Below, in pieces: positions 47,188 through 60,257 of a stretch of 64,000 nucleotides of DNA. The translations under genes and the position numbers were made by a program. The notes below the pieces were generated by a model. That model was given only the letters and a program-made list of their open reading frames with translations, did not search any database and had not been told where the DNA came from. Origin of the DNA: Nymphaea colorata (lineage: Eukaryota; Streptophyta; Magnoliopsida; Nymphaeales; Nymphaeaceae); the NCBI RefSeq assembly GCF_008831285.2, contig NC_045149.1:7032417-7096416 (forward strand). Reading direction: 5' to 3'. Position 1 is the stretch's first letter; each line of letters begins with the position of its first letter.

Positions 47188-50100
47188 ATGGGAATTCCGG
47201 AGGGCGAGGCGGTGGATTGTGGCGTGGGCACCATAGTTTGGGTGAGGAGAAGAAATGGGTCGTGGTGGCCTGGAAGGATCCTGGGACAGGACGAGCTCTC
47301 GGCGACGCATTTGATGTCACCGAGGTCGGGGACTCCGGTTAAGCTTCTTGGGAGAGAAGATGCGAGCGTGTAATCTCTCTTACTCTCTCTAGCATTCTCT
47401 TTGAGTAGCTGAATTTGATCTTATTTAGTTGTGTGTTTTACTAACCTCTGTCCAAATGCGTTTCGGTGGTTGCGCTCTCTCTCTCTCTCTCTCTGTGGTT
47501 CAGTTCAGGCAGTTGGTACATCGTTTATGCTTTGTACTTTTTGGCGGAATTGTTATCTTGAACTTGTGTTGATTGGACGCCAAAAATGGGTTTAGATGCT
47601 CATTCGTCCTACCGATTCACCAACATCTTTCCGTAACTTTTGATTTTTTCACTTGATTATCCATGTAACTAGAATCTAAGTTTATATGAAAGATGGCTTT
47701 TTTTGGTTATGGTATGTCGGTACCAATTTGTTGTCTTTAGATCAGCAGTGGTGGACTACTGGCACCCTACGGTCGTGCCTTTGAAGGTTTTGCTATCCTG
47801 TGGTTTTGCTTATCTTCCATGATGAAGTATTGTGTTGGTTGGGATAGGTCATGTTAGAACAATTAGTTCAAAATTGCCCATAAAATTAAGGATTGTTACA
47901 ATGCTGACACAATAAATTGGTATCCATTTGGAAGTGTCTTTGAAGCAGTTCAAGGTTCATGTAGCACCATTTTGACGCTTCTGCCACAGCTCTAATATGG
48001 CGAACTTGAAAGTCAAACACAACTACATGGTTGTAGGACTAGTATACCTATTGTACGTATATTCAGTTAATCAAGTTCATCATTATTTCAGGGCCGCCAG
48101 TACTAATTCTCTTTTGAGAACTGCAATGAGTATATAAGTTAAATCTGCTTGACTTGGTTTATCGTCAGACTGATTCCAACACCACATAGTCCAGTATGCT
48201 TTTTCATTAACTGATATTCATGTGGCTTTAATTTTTTTCCTCTGGGGGAAGCCAGACACATTAAAATAATTCCCAAATTGTCTTGGTGAACAGCCATCTC
48301 TATCCAACCTTTTGTACAGCATCTATGTTCTTATTAGGGTATGTGGAGCGTTTTCCTATTGATGCACCGGTTATAAACCACATCTTTCATTGTTCAAAGT
48401 CTGACGAGGAAATGAAGGTTTGTTTTGCAAGAGTTACTGAGTTAGGTCTTTCATAGCTGCATCTTTTCTCGTTATGAGTCCTAAATATTAGATTTGAAAA
48501 AACTAAAACTTTATCCTGTTCTCTCTCTATCTCTTTGTTTAAAATTGCTCTAGGTTAGCTAACTTGCCACTTTGGATTAAAAAAAGGACTTGTTTTTAAG
48601 CCTTCAGTTTTCATTTAATTTGTCTTTAAGAGGTTCTGTGTTTGGAAGTTTCTGTTTTCTGAAAACGGCCCGGGCTTGGGAGTTTTCTAGTTGCCTACAG
48701 TCAGAATTTTTTGTCCTAGATTTTTTTTTTTTCGCTACTAGCTTTCTGGTGTTCAACTACAAGTTTCCATGTCAAATTTTTTGAATGCAAAATATTCATG
48801 AACTCATTTTATACTGATCCATATAATTTCCTTTTTTATATGTTTTGGTTGTTATTGCCCATGACATTGTTTAACTGTACATGTTTGATTATCATGAAAA
48901 CAACTACTTGAAGTTAAAAGAAGTTTTTAGCTGATCTTGTAATGAGCAAGATCTGGGCGAGTGTTTGCATGTTTTTGTGGTGGAACTTTACTGCTTCCAT
49001 CATGTTAAGCAATATCTGGTCAAGTGGAGCCTTAGATGGTGGTTCAATTTTGTTTTATATCTTTGGTGTTTACATACTTCAAGTTTCTATCCTGGAAAAA
49101 TAAGTCCATGTGAATTTGAGAGCCTTCTCATTACTAGACTAACTCAGTGGCAATTCTGGAATTTCCATGAAATAGGTGTGGATGCCTGGTTGGGATTCGA
49201 TATTCTAGTGGCTATTTCTAGTGTTTCTGGAGCTTTTCTTTGGCCAGTTGGATGCTGAACGTTATGGATGAGGTAGTTTAACATATTTTGCCACGTTAAC
49301 ACTAAAAAGCAGGAATCCGAACCTATACTGTACTTTTCTAATATTGTGTGTATATGAGTAATTTCTGACATTTAGGAAATAAATTGAATTAATCGTCTGT
49401 ATGAGTAATTTCTCTACTAAATATATTTAATTGATATTTTGTGTTGCTTTATGTTTAAGTTGAGGATTGGGTTTTCTGTCAGGTAGCATGTGTGCCCCAC
49501 TCTTGGAGTTTATTTTGGATACAAGCACTACTGATATTTGTGGTTTCTTGGTGCCTAAAGATGTAAATATCTTTTAAAAAAATTGTAATGCAATAGGTGC
49601 CAGGCTGGGGATGTAATATTTTCAAAAGGTGCAACAATCATGGAAACGGATCATATTCTTAAATAGATAGTAGCTGTTTCAGGATTTCAGCAATTGTATT
49701 GTAAAAGGTCTATATTTCTTACTGTAGGCTATTTTCCTTCAGAAAAGGAAAATATAACTTTCAAATTTTCTATACATCATAAGATGTTATGATGCCAATG
49801 AGTCCATCTTATGTTCTTCAAGGAACTGCCTTGAAGGGGATAATGAACTAGTGCAACTGCACGTTCTGGTTGAGATGGATAAGAGCTGGTTATGATTGGT
49901 GAGGATCCTCTAACATATCATTCGATATTAAGGAGAATATCCTTAAATGTTTCTTGGGGTATTTCTCTGTTAGGGGTTATACCTGTAAAAATTGGCAGTA
50001 TGAGCTTGGGAAGTTATCACAGGAAACATCCTTGTAGGCAACCAAGGGAGCTATAAGTTAATAACTGTATTGATCAATTCATGATGTGCTTTCAGAAGTA

Positions 50101-51996
50101 GGGGAATATTCTGTTAAGATAAAGCCTCTACCTACGAGGAAGAATCCAGCGCTGTTTGGTGGCAGCTGTTTGACCTACTCGTGGTTTGATGTTTTACAAG
50201 GGAAGTGTGTCTGTTGGTTTTGAAACCAGTGGCATGAATAGATGTTTCTTTTGCATGTGAAATCAAACTGGTTGCTATTTCACAAACGTGTGGAAAGGCT
50301 TTGACTGGATGCAAGTTTTCTGATTTTCTCAGCTATTGGGATCTCTGAGGAATTATGGTTCTGTTTCTAGGCAAATGTTGCTTTTCAGTTTCAGAAACTT
50401 CTCTTGTTTTGTATGATAAAGCATGGTGACAAGATGGTAGCTGAAGTGGAAATGAGAAAGCATGTTGCAGAGGATAGTGTAAAGCTGCTATTTGTGTCAG
50501 AGATGTTGCATGCCTTTTTTGAATTGTTACTGTTGATTTGATGCTATCGCAGTTTTGAATACAGTGTTGACATGCTGTGGAGAACAATTGCAATAAAGTT
50601 TGTTCTTTTGATATTAAGTTACTGTCTTAAATGTTTAACGTGCACATATTTTTTTTTTCAGGGACTGGTACAATCTTGAGAAATCCAAGCGTGTAAAGGC
50701 ATTTCGATGTGGTGAATTTGATGACTGCATTAGAAAGGCTGAATCTTCACAGGGCCTTCCTCCAAAGAAAAGAGAAAAATATGCCCGTCGAGAAGATGCT
50801 ATCCTTCATGCTCTTGAGCTTGAAAAGCTGCAACTTGAGCGGAGGCCACAGAAATATCCTGGTGTCTCTATGTCCGAGAAGAGGATTTCCATGAAAAAGG
50901 ACTTGGAGCACTCTTTCTCTCTTAGGGAAGAGGATTGTAGAGTTACAGCTAGATATATGAATATAAAGTCACAATCCCTTTCTAGAAAGGTGGGGACTTC
51001 TCTTAACAATGAATACAGATCTCCTTTAGCCACACACAAGCTTAAACAGGCAAACCAATTGCACTGGGAAGATGATAATGCTGAAACCATGCCTCGTATG
51101 AGAGGCCTTCAAGACTTTGGCCTTAAGATTGCGCCATCAAAGAGAGCAAATTCTACATTTGCAGCATATGACGGTAACAGAAAAGCTTCTCTATCTCAAA
51201 ATTTCATTCATTCTATATCCCCCACTATTCGTGGTGCTGGAATTGCAAATCAGATAAGCAGCAAGAGAAGTCCTCTTACCACAAAAAAGAAGCGTTCACT
51301 TGGTGGCTTGAGCGAAGAATCTCTTGTTAAAAGACGTGACAGGCGACGTACTCTTGTCCAGGTATTGCAAAGTAGTGCAAAACTACCAGCCAGTCAATCG
51401 TCATTATCTGATGTTGTGAGTCTGCCTATTTTGAGGCCAGAAGAAGCAGCAGAGATGAGTGCTTTGGCCTCCTCAGCAGGTGGAAAAATCCCATCATATA
51501 CTAGTATGGACAGCAAATCATATTTTCCAGATCAAACACAGGCATCAGATCCACAGTTTGGCATGGATAAATCTCTTATCTATCCCAGTTCATTAACAGA
51601 GGACGGGTTGATGGATGATGGAGAATCAGATTCTTGTGAACGAGAGGATGATGGCATTGAGGAGGATCCTGCAGTTCTGTCAGGTTTGGTTCACTAATTT
51701 TTGCGTTAATTATTTGTCCAAGCTCCTTGCTATGTTGCATGCTTAATATTTACCTTTTATTCCAGATGGTTTATATCTGCCAAAGCCTTCAATATTTATT
51801 ATTGTGTTACGTGCTGTGCAATATATTGTGGACTTTGAACTGTTTATCAACATAATGTATCTGGACATTTGCCAAGAATAGCAAGCTAATTTGAAAATGA
51901 TTTGAAATAATCATATGTGATATTTCTTTGTCTGTTTTACTTACTATAATTTGATGTGCTCTTGCACCCGCACCAAACCAACAAAAGAGGAAAAAA

Positions 51997-52054
<58 letters not shown>

Positions 52055-54517
52055 TTGATTAATGAGACAAGCAGAAAGAGCATTAGACCTGATTTTGTTC
52101 ATGTAGACTTAAAAATCAGTTTTTTTGGTTTTTTTTCTTAAGAAGTTAAGTGGATTATTAAAGAAAAAAGATTGACTCCTTAAAAGTAGCCTCTTGTCTG
52201 AAAGAGTTGTTATCCATGTTTTGTACATAATATAGATTTAAGATGAATGCCTGCAATAACAGCTGACAAGTACAAGTGTACACTAGTTGCTTTGGGATCC
52301 ACATTTGAAGCTTCAGTTAATAGTTTTTTAAAGCCACCACCTTCATGTAGTGCACACGTGTTCTTATCTTAATGGTGCAGTTTGTGTAGGTCTACCTTGC
52401 CCTGCGATAGGAGAAGCAAGTTTTTCATCTCAACTGATGAAACCAAGTGACAGTAACCAGGGTACTGAAACTGGATATTTTTTTTAATTAATAAGATGTT
52501 TAGTGAATTGAACATAGAACATGTTAGAACTACATGCAACCACAATAACTTGTGATTACTTCCATGTATTCAAATGACGTTTTGAACGATGAATAATCTG
52601 GCAAGAGACAGTTAGATTGTTGGAAATTGGAATACTATCGTTGGTATTATCACTGAAGAAGCTCAGGTGTTTTGGGGCATCCAATCGTGGTTAGGGGCTG
52701 TTTTACCTTTAAGGAACCTGGGATGATTAATCATCACTTGTTATCTTCTGATATCAACTTCAACATTTTAGATGCATTTATGTCTAAATATAACAGACCT
52801 AGTTGAGAGTTTATATTGATTGCTACCACGAGGGATTTGGAATCATCGACCAACTGTAAATGGTTATGCATCATGAAGATATGTTTATTAATTGGTGTGT
52901 GTTAAGTAACTTATAGAAATAAGATATTTCTTGGAACAATGAAAGTCAAATTGAAGGTTTAACTAAAGCGAAGTAACTCTGAGGTTCTAGAAACCTAAAC
53001 TAGAAATTTAATTGTTGGGTTTGGTAAACCAAAGATAAATAGATCCAGTATCATTGTGAGTTTTTTATATAAATAGAATGTGCTTATGTTAGCGGTGATT
53101 AGTGCATTAGCGAATTTAGTCCTAAAATTTGTGAGGGTATTCTGTTTTTCAGATTTATTTGAACTTCCTAGCTCCCTATTTGTGATTTTGACATGTACAG
53201 GCATGACTGCCTCTTTTTTTTTTCTAGTCATTCTTCTATTTTCTCCAAGGATTCGGTTGTGACTTATTGATGTAATTTTGTCACTACACGTTTAGGTTGA
53301 TTTATCCAATGGTTGCAGCTAGCTCATCTATCATTCTCTTATCAATATTATTTCTTTCTGTTATCATGTCTTGTTATCTTAACTATATTTCTTATGACCT
53401 TTATCGCTGAACAGATACCTCTCAAGTGCTACCTGTTCCTGGATCCAGAAACCATGGCAGATATGTTGGATATGGTTCCTCTGCTTTTCGAGTTAGAGGT
53501 CATCCTGCAAAAATGAGTGCTGAGGATCTAGATGATTCAGGATATTCACGTTATGGATCTTCCTCACATCGTTTCGAGCAACATGCAGCCAATGGCGTGG
53601 ATGGTGTGTCCAAATGGCAGCTAAAAGGAAAACGCAATACGCGTAATCTAGGCAAAAGGCATATGGATATAGCTGATGAAGATTTCTATGAAGCAGAGGA
53701 AAGTGTAATGAGTATGAATTCAAGACCTTGGATATCTCAGGAAGCTTTAGGGGGATACTGGGAAGAATCTGATGAGTGCTTTGATCCAAGACTTTATGCA
53801 TCTGAGCTTGATCCAATGTATGGCAATGAATATGGTCAAGATGGTACCTTCGAATCCATGCTAGTCAATGTTGACCTTAAGGTCCAAGCTAGTTACCAAG
53901 GTGAGCATGTCCCCCTAGTTTCTTTGATGAGCAGACTGAATGGAAAGGCAATAATTGGGCATCCAGTGCAAGTAGAAATATTGGAGGATGGTTCTTCTGA
54001 GTTGCTTCTTGCTGATTCTGGTTTCCGTGATGATTCCAGTGAGAAAAATGAAAGCACACCAGTTCCACCTGTCTGGAGGACAGCAAGACGAACAGCAATG
54101 CAGCGGGTACCAAGGTCTCAGCCTTGTGCACAGGAGAATGAAGAGAGCTTGATACAATGCTCACCTGTTGAGTGCCAACCTCCAGTAAAAAAGCTGAACT
54201 CTGGAAGCACTAGTCACAAGAGTGGGTCAAGGAAAAGCTCGAAGCATGCTAGCCGCAGTAAGAGGTTGTCAAAGAAGCTTTTGAAAAAAGCCTCATTGTC
54301 TAACAAGAAAACTAGGACACTTTCTTCCTTTTCTTCTGAACAGAAAGCTGGTAAGAATGGAAAATTGGATGAGTCAGTAGGTCGAGTAACAACCATCCCC
54401 GTGAAAGCTGTTTTTGATAGGTTAAAAGATTCCTTCACCGTGCCTTCTGCTCATGCATCTGCTAAGAAGGATTTGACAACAGAACCTGATGGACAGAAAA
54501 GTATAGCAGATTCATAG
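47188..54517 (+). CDS. PWWP-domain nuclear protein, At1g51745-like
   Basis: Three exons on the plus strand: 47188-47369, 50662-51683, 53415-54517. They total 2307 nt, 768 aa, stop TAG, with introns of 3292 and 1731 bp. A further 81-nt exon may be used inside intron 2. Residues 13-85 form a PWWP domain (VGTIVWV, then SWWPGRI at 25-31, then KSKRVKAFRCGEF). This fold binds methylated histone tails and DNA; relatives are annotated as uncharacterized protein At1g51745 or Tudor/PWWP/MBT superfamily. The middle is low-complexity with basic clusters (TKKKRSLGG, KRRDRRR), and a conserved block near the C-terminus contains VPLVSLMSRLNGKAIIGHP. The tail is Lys/Ser-rich (SKRLSKKLLKKAS). A nuclear, chromatin-linked role is inferred. 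The ATG at 47188 fits the family N-terminus, with an acidic leader before the domain; the frame stays open upstream to 47161. Confidence 0.9.
47472..47494. repeat. (CT)n tract in PWWP intron 1
   Basis: Short CT microsatellite just inside the first intron. Confidence 0.85.
52001..52054. repeat. (AT)n(AG)n compound microsatellite in PWWP intron 2
   Basis: About 30 bp AT followed by about 24 bp AG. Confidence 0.95.
52381..52461 (+). other. Candidate optional exon of the PWWP gene
   Basis: The 81-nt block is preceded by TTCTTATCTTAATGGTGCAG and followed by GTACTG. Entered in phase 1 and left in phase 1, it adds exactly 27 codons without a stop (VCVGLPCPAIGE near its start) and keeps the frame into exon 3. 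Skipping it is equally in frame. It could be a true exon, a cassette exon or chance. Confidence 0.4.
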
Positions 54518-57310
54518 TCTTTATCCTTCTAGATTCCTAGCCTGCAGGTTATGTGGCTGCTAGTATATGATGGAGGTCTATTCAGAGTGCAGTCAGTCTC
54601 CCACTTGGGGTGAAACAGATGCATAACTCCCACGCCGTCCTGTCTAGGCAAACTTTTGGTTGATTAACCACTTTGGAGGGGAATTCTTCCATGTCTTAAG
54701 CATAATTGCTCGTGTATTTCTGTTGTGGCTTAGGAAGAGTATCAGTAATTTAATCCATTTGCATAAGCCTGAAGGTGGAGTCTCCTGCCATGGCAGGTCG
54801 GTCTCTGCATTTGTTAGCTACAAAACCTTTCTGTATAGTACTCGATGAACATTGAGGGAGGGTCCAAGATCAATTTTTTACGTGGATTGTGGACTAACTG
54901 TCTCCTTGTAAATTACTTCAAACTTTTTTAGCATGTTGATCTAATCTAATTGTGCTTCCAGTGCTGAGTGAGTTGGCAGGATTTTATCATGCCACATTGG
55001 GGGGAAAAAGGCTCCTGTATTTTGTTGGAAATGTCTGCAATATTTCCAACTTATCCTCATAGATATTTGATTTAACAGTATTGCGACATGCAAAGGTTAA
55101 AATTCTGTGATACGTCCCACTTATTTGGTGTTAGAAATGTTGTTAAGGAACCTCTTCAACCTAAAGATTAGTACACTCGAGGGGGTTATTTGATGATGTA
55201 AATACGTGCTAATCATGTTCATGTGCATTGGCACACACTTGCATATTTGGGAGGGTTTGGATGGAGATTGTGGCTTGTATCCTTGCTTGCCCTGCACAGA
55301 AGTATATTTAATCCAATTGATACTCACTACATTCTGCGGATGCCGAAGCTTGTTTTGTTTGAGTTATTGAATGCCAACCGATACAAGACATTTTTTATTC
55401 TGCAACCACTGGTAAGGAAAGATGTGCGCCTGTTCCTTTCGAAAACAGGTGCAACTTGTGATTGTTTACAGGAAAATGTCATGATTGAAATATTGACGCT
55501 GTTGTGCAATTTTTGTGGTTAGAAACTATGGTCCAACTACTCAATAAATCAACCGAACGTAGATGGTACTGAATATGGTATGCATGTTGATGATTATTAA
55601 AAGCTGGTAGATTTGATTTTTGACCAAACTATGAAAGTGCAGTGTTTGCAATTTTTCTGGTAAGTCAACTACTCAATAAATCAACCGATTGTAGGTGGTA
55701 CTGAAATATGGTACGCATATAGATGATACTAAAATCTAGTAGATTTGATTTTTGAACAAAATATGAAAATGTAGTGTTTGATTCATTTGGACCCAAAGAG
55801 CCTGGCAATGACGTCCAAAAGGAATATGCATTTCCGGCATTGGAATCAATTCCAGAGTTTGTGGGTAACGTGTGCTCGTTTCTGCGGCTGTGAAATTGAC
55901 CAATTTGGTTGTGCATGACGCAATGCTGGTGCTATCCTCAAGAGAAGTTGTTAGCAAATATGATTTATAGCTAATGACATATTATAGTATAATAAAATTC
56001 ATTTTCCAAAACACATGATGAATGACCTAGTTACCATTCATATGCCACTCAAGTATGAGGACGTTGAGCCTGCATAATTTAAGAACTAATGTTTCATATT
56101 AGAACGTCAACCAATTTAATCATATAGCCACAGCTGCTACATTCTTTATAGCAAAATGTCATTTGAAATCATTTCATTAAAAAATGGAAGAAGTTCTATA
56201 TATCTTGATGGATTCTCATTCTGCATTAGCGTTTGCTTCCTTTTAGCAAATAATTTGTATGCATTTTTTTGTCACGTTGGGAGTTCAAAATACCAAATCA
56301 ACATCTCTAGATCATTCACCTTGAGCATATAATTCAGCAAGAAACATCCCACTGGTTCTCCGGCGTCGGAAAAAATCTCTACTATAAACATCTTTGACCC
56401 TACAACCGATCATTCATGTTTTGACCATATGTGTATAATCAACGTGCACGTTGGGTAACTCTGGGGTCCCGTAGGCTTTTAGTACTTGCAGCCACTCTTT
56501 AGGAACTTGTTCATCGACTTTATTCACCACATGGGTCCATGCCTGCTCCTGCATCTACTCAAACAAATGAATTCAATATCAATGGAACTATAAAAGCCTA
56601 ATTTCCTCATTTCATCATCAACCTCATGTTCCCGATCATCAAGACGCATAAGTCAAATTCCTGAAGTCAAAGGACGTTTAGATGGCACCCTTAAGAACTC
56701 AGTTTTATAAAAACTTAGTTATATGAAAGCCAACTTTTTTAATGAGTTTTTGACAAACTAGTTTGTCCGTTTATATGATGCGCTCAACACACAGGTGTTT
56801 TTTTTTTTCTTTTGTAACGTAATAACGCAAGAAGGTGAAAACTAAATTTTGTCAAAATGGGTTTGTCAAACCCAGCTTTAGTATTGCTCAAGCACTCCAA
56901 AAATGTGGTTTTGACGCTTTGGAGTGCCATTGAAACAAACTGTAAGGCCCCGAAAAGAATAACGAATCCAAACACAACATGACATGGTACGGGTACTCTA
57001 AGTCTAAGCCGAGTTTTTATTGGATCGGAAACACTATTCCTTAGTTGCTCCTATTCAATCCTCACATGTTTTCCCCTACTATTCAAACACCTCCTTGATA
57101 TCTTTGTTGATATATCATATTTGCCATGCTCAACATTATTAGTATATATATATAAAAAAAGGAGCACATGCTTTTACTTCACTAATGCATTTCTTCGAGG
57201 GCTTGTCCATACTCCTAATTTGGCTCAGGTAGGAAACTATTCAGTATTAATACTATATCAGAAGGAAAAGTTTTTAGATCTACCATTGACCTGGTTGCTT
57301 TTGTTTCTTA
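54518..57310. other. 3' flank of the PWWP gene and intergenic sequence
   Basis: The first part is likely 3' UTR. A tandem duplication occupies 55534-55783. Nothing else coding is recognised up to 57310. Confidence 0.5.
55534..55783. repeat. 132-bp tandem duplication
   Basis: CAACTACTCAATAAATCAACCG starts at 55534 and again at 55666. The units then share GGTACTGAA, ATGATTATT/ATGATACTA-like and TAGATTTGATTTTTGA words. Confidence 0.8.
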
Positions 57311-57319
57311 AAATTTTCA

Positions 57320-57440
57320 ATAGTCCAGATGGGTACACAGTAGCATCTGCCTCTGCAGGAGATGATGGAGCATTGCGATTCTGGAATGTGTTTGGGAATC
57401 CTGACAAACAAAAAGCCTGTCAGCAAGCCACTTGGGCCAT
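57320..57440 (+). pseudogene. CDC20-like WD40 fragment
   Basis: One frame reads NSPDGYTVASASAGDD followed by GALRFWNVFGNPDK. This matches the last WD40 repeat of plant CDC20 (SPDGCTVA..AGDETLRFWNVFG), an activator of the anaphase-promoting complex, with a two-residue insertion. The rest of the propeller and the C-terminal IR tail are absent, and the frame runs into unrelated residues and an A-rich run at 57469-57483. It is a fragment, perhaps from a retrocopy or a decayed last exon. Confidence 0.6.
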
Positions 57441-60090
57441 TTGCAATTCTCAAGAGCATGAGCTGAAAACAAAAAAAAAAAAGGATATGATTTTGGATGG
57501 CAAGGTTTAGGTTTTCATCTTAGTTAAATTACAAGGATTCAGGTACCTATCAACCTAGTCTTTTGTGACTTACAGCAGATACGTCTAACACAGTGCGGAT
57601 ATGACTTCGTTATATCCTTGAATGCATCAACAGAATCTAGACCGTGTCAGAGAAGCATGTACTTCTGCAAAGGCACAACAGTGACATCTGAGTTCTTGGA
57701 GCAGGACCACTTGAGCCCTCTGCGAAAAGTCACAAGGATTTCAACTCTATGCTAATATTTAGCTAAGCTACAGAAATGTGCATTACGTTTCTAAACATCT
57801 TATGCAAAATCAGTCATGACCGTTAGTCTGTTTATGGTTGAGAATGTTCATACTAGCATGATAGTTCAGTTTTAATCCATTAAATGTTCTAACCTTTTTT
57901 TAAAAAAATTTTTTTGTGTATCATCTCGTGGAGCTTAATTACTTTATGTTTATGATATTGTTGGTGAAGAATTAGGGCCAGACCAGTAAGGTGCTTTCCC
58001 TGGCATCTGAGAACCTCATCTTGCTTCTTTCTTTAGGTTCCAGAGTTTGTGTTTGGCTAGTAATTATAAGACTAACAAAGACATGCTGCATTTTTCATGG
58101 TATACTTCTCTGTTCTTTTGGCCTTTCATCATCCTTTTATGCTGAGTTCTTGGAGGTTGAGAAGCAAAATAAGAGGAAACTCTGGATTTTTCCTCTTTTT
58201 TGTTCTTTTGTTCCCGTGAACTTTTTTATTTCAGACTTGAATTCATACACGTGCATAGATATCCATCTGTCCTTTCTTGCAACTTTCCTGCTTGTCTAGG
58301 TGTGAAACATGTAGAGAGAGATATAAAGAAAGAGGGAGAGACAGATGCAGCTTATTGCTTTGAATGCCTTTTTAATAAGATTTCATGCATGCTTCCAGAA
58401 AAGCATAGAGGGGTTGCTGTTTGGTTGGCATAACTTGGACATACAAGTATGGTTCTCATTCTTCAATCCTCATGCTTCAAGCTAAGCAAATGTGTTTGAC
58501 TTTTGTCACGAATAATTTATTTAGACATGTTATTTTTCTTTTACCTGTATTCTCATTCCAAATCTCAATCTAGAAACTAAGCAAAATAAGTTCATGTCTT
58601 AAATGATCTTCTTCTTGTATGTATTTTTTCCCACCATGGAGATCTTGAACATATGGCCATTGTTCATTGGTGCCAGGTTTTAGAGTTTTGTCAAAGACTG
58701 CAACTTTTTTAGGATATTATTTGCAGTCTCATGTTTATCGTTTTCCATCGCTACACAAGAAAACACGGACATGTAAATTTGCAGTTATGCTACATATAAT
58801 ATTGATAATTTCATCCCATGTAAAAGAAAATGCGTGCAAATGATAGTGTTTTCACATTCTGCCGTTTTCAACTATGGGTTGGTAAAACATGAATTTCAAT
58901 TCTTTTATGGGTGTTTCTTTCTGTAGAAGGAAGTCTGTTATAAGGGTTAATATTGTTCATGTCTTACCTGTCAGTTCGTATCCTTTTGTTGATATACGGA
59001 GAATCCTTAAGGTAAAACTTCCATAGACAATGCAGTATTTCATAAAGTTGGAAAGGGTTAATCTTTGGTGTGTAACTGTTATCAGTATCACTTGGTGTGT
59101 AACTGACAGGGATAAGACTTTTTTTTGTTTTTTCAGGAGATATTTGATTTCAGACTCTTGGCACTCTTGGCTATTGAGGATATTATTGGTGGGTTCAGTA
59201 TACTGAATGAGAATCTATCGCTTTTTGCACTTCACGGCATGCCAAGGAATACTTCTTTGGTTGGAATTGTGATAAATAGTTTAATTGGCTAAAACTCAAG
59301 AAAGAACATGGAGAAAACAATTTTATTATTTCTTGTTGATGATTGTAATTTTTAGCCTCTTGTTGCTTTAACGAATGGCCTTTTTATTGTGCAAAATCTT
59401 TAGTACTAGCTGTATACTGTATGTTTTTTTTTCATATTCTAAAATGTTAAACAGTTGGTAAATGATATTTTGTCCAGCATACTTGAAATATATTTCAAAA
59501 TGTGAACTAATTTTATTTGATACTAGTCATCTTGGTGCTTTTCTTTGTGTCCAATGGCAGGTGCCCATGGTCCAGCAGTACTTTGGTAGTTACAACTACA
59601 AGTCATCACGACTCAATGTATCTGTTACCATTCCTCTGTGTGACTCAGTTTTTTGCACATATAGAAAGTGTGATTCAATGGGTGGTGAAGGTTTCTCTAA
59701 CAGCAGCAGCGACAGCCTCAGTATGCATGTCCGTTGTGGTGGGGTTGTTTGTATAGGTAGCTGTTTCTTTCCTGTTACCACTGATCCTCTTAATATAGAT
59801 ACTGTCCATTTTGCTGGCCATTTGCACTTGAAGTGCAACAATTTATGACTTTGTACTTTATTCATAATCATAATGGATTTTCTCTCATTACTCCGTGGAT
59901 GTAGCCACATAAATTGTGTGGTGTGAAGTGTGAACCACATAAAATTTGTGTCCCGGACTCTCTTTATCATTATCAGTCTGCGTGTTGCGCGCACCTGCTA
60001 GTATGCATGTCCATGCCTATGTGCACCAGCAAACTTCATGAGGTTCAAGGTTTAATGGGGATTATATACCCAAGAGATGCACCGTGGATT
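57441..60090. other. Intergenic, no gene recognised
   Basis: AT-rich sequence with several CAG-bounded open stretches (for example 59137-59200 and 59574-59750) that I cannot assign to any family. No consistent gene model was found. Confidence 0.4.
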
Positions 60091-60096
60091 TTTTAG

Positions 60097-60257
60097 AACT
60101 CCTTGCTTCTGGCCACTTGGGAAGTCCAAATCTTGCATTAAAAAAGCGAGAAAAGGAGAAACAGATTGAAAAATTCTGTCGCCAAGCTCGTATTTTTCAT
60201 GAAACTAGAAGAGACATCAGGTTGCGGTTGATGGACGTATTGTCTAGTAACACATAA
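60097..60257 (+). other. Unassigned exon-like coding block (possible terminal exon)
   Basis: After TGGATTTTTTAG there is an open frame of 53 codons ending in TAA at 60255-60257. It reads as a strongly charged, helical segment: LLASGHLGSPNLALKK, then EKQIEKFCRQARIF, then RRDIRLRLMDVL. The composition (Lys/Arg/Glu with spaced Leu) looks like real protein rather than translated AT-rich intergenic DNA. It has no start codon, so it would be a last exon entered in phase 1. I cannot name the family and did not find the preceding exon with confidence. It may be a relic of a gene fragment. Confidence 0.4.

Noticed and set aside
59462-59848. 128-codon plus-strand frame near 59.6 kb
   Set aside because: CAG-bounded and splice-like in part, but it matches no family I know, and overlapping frames are equally open.
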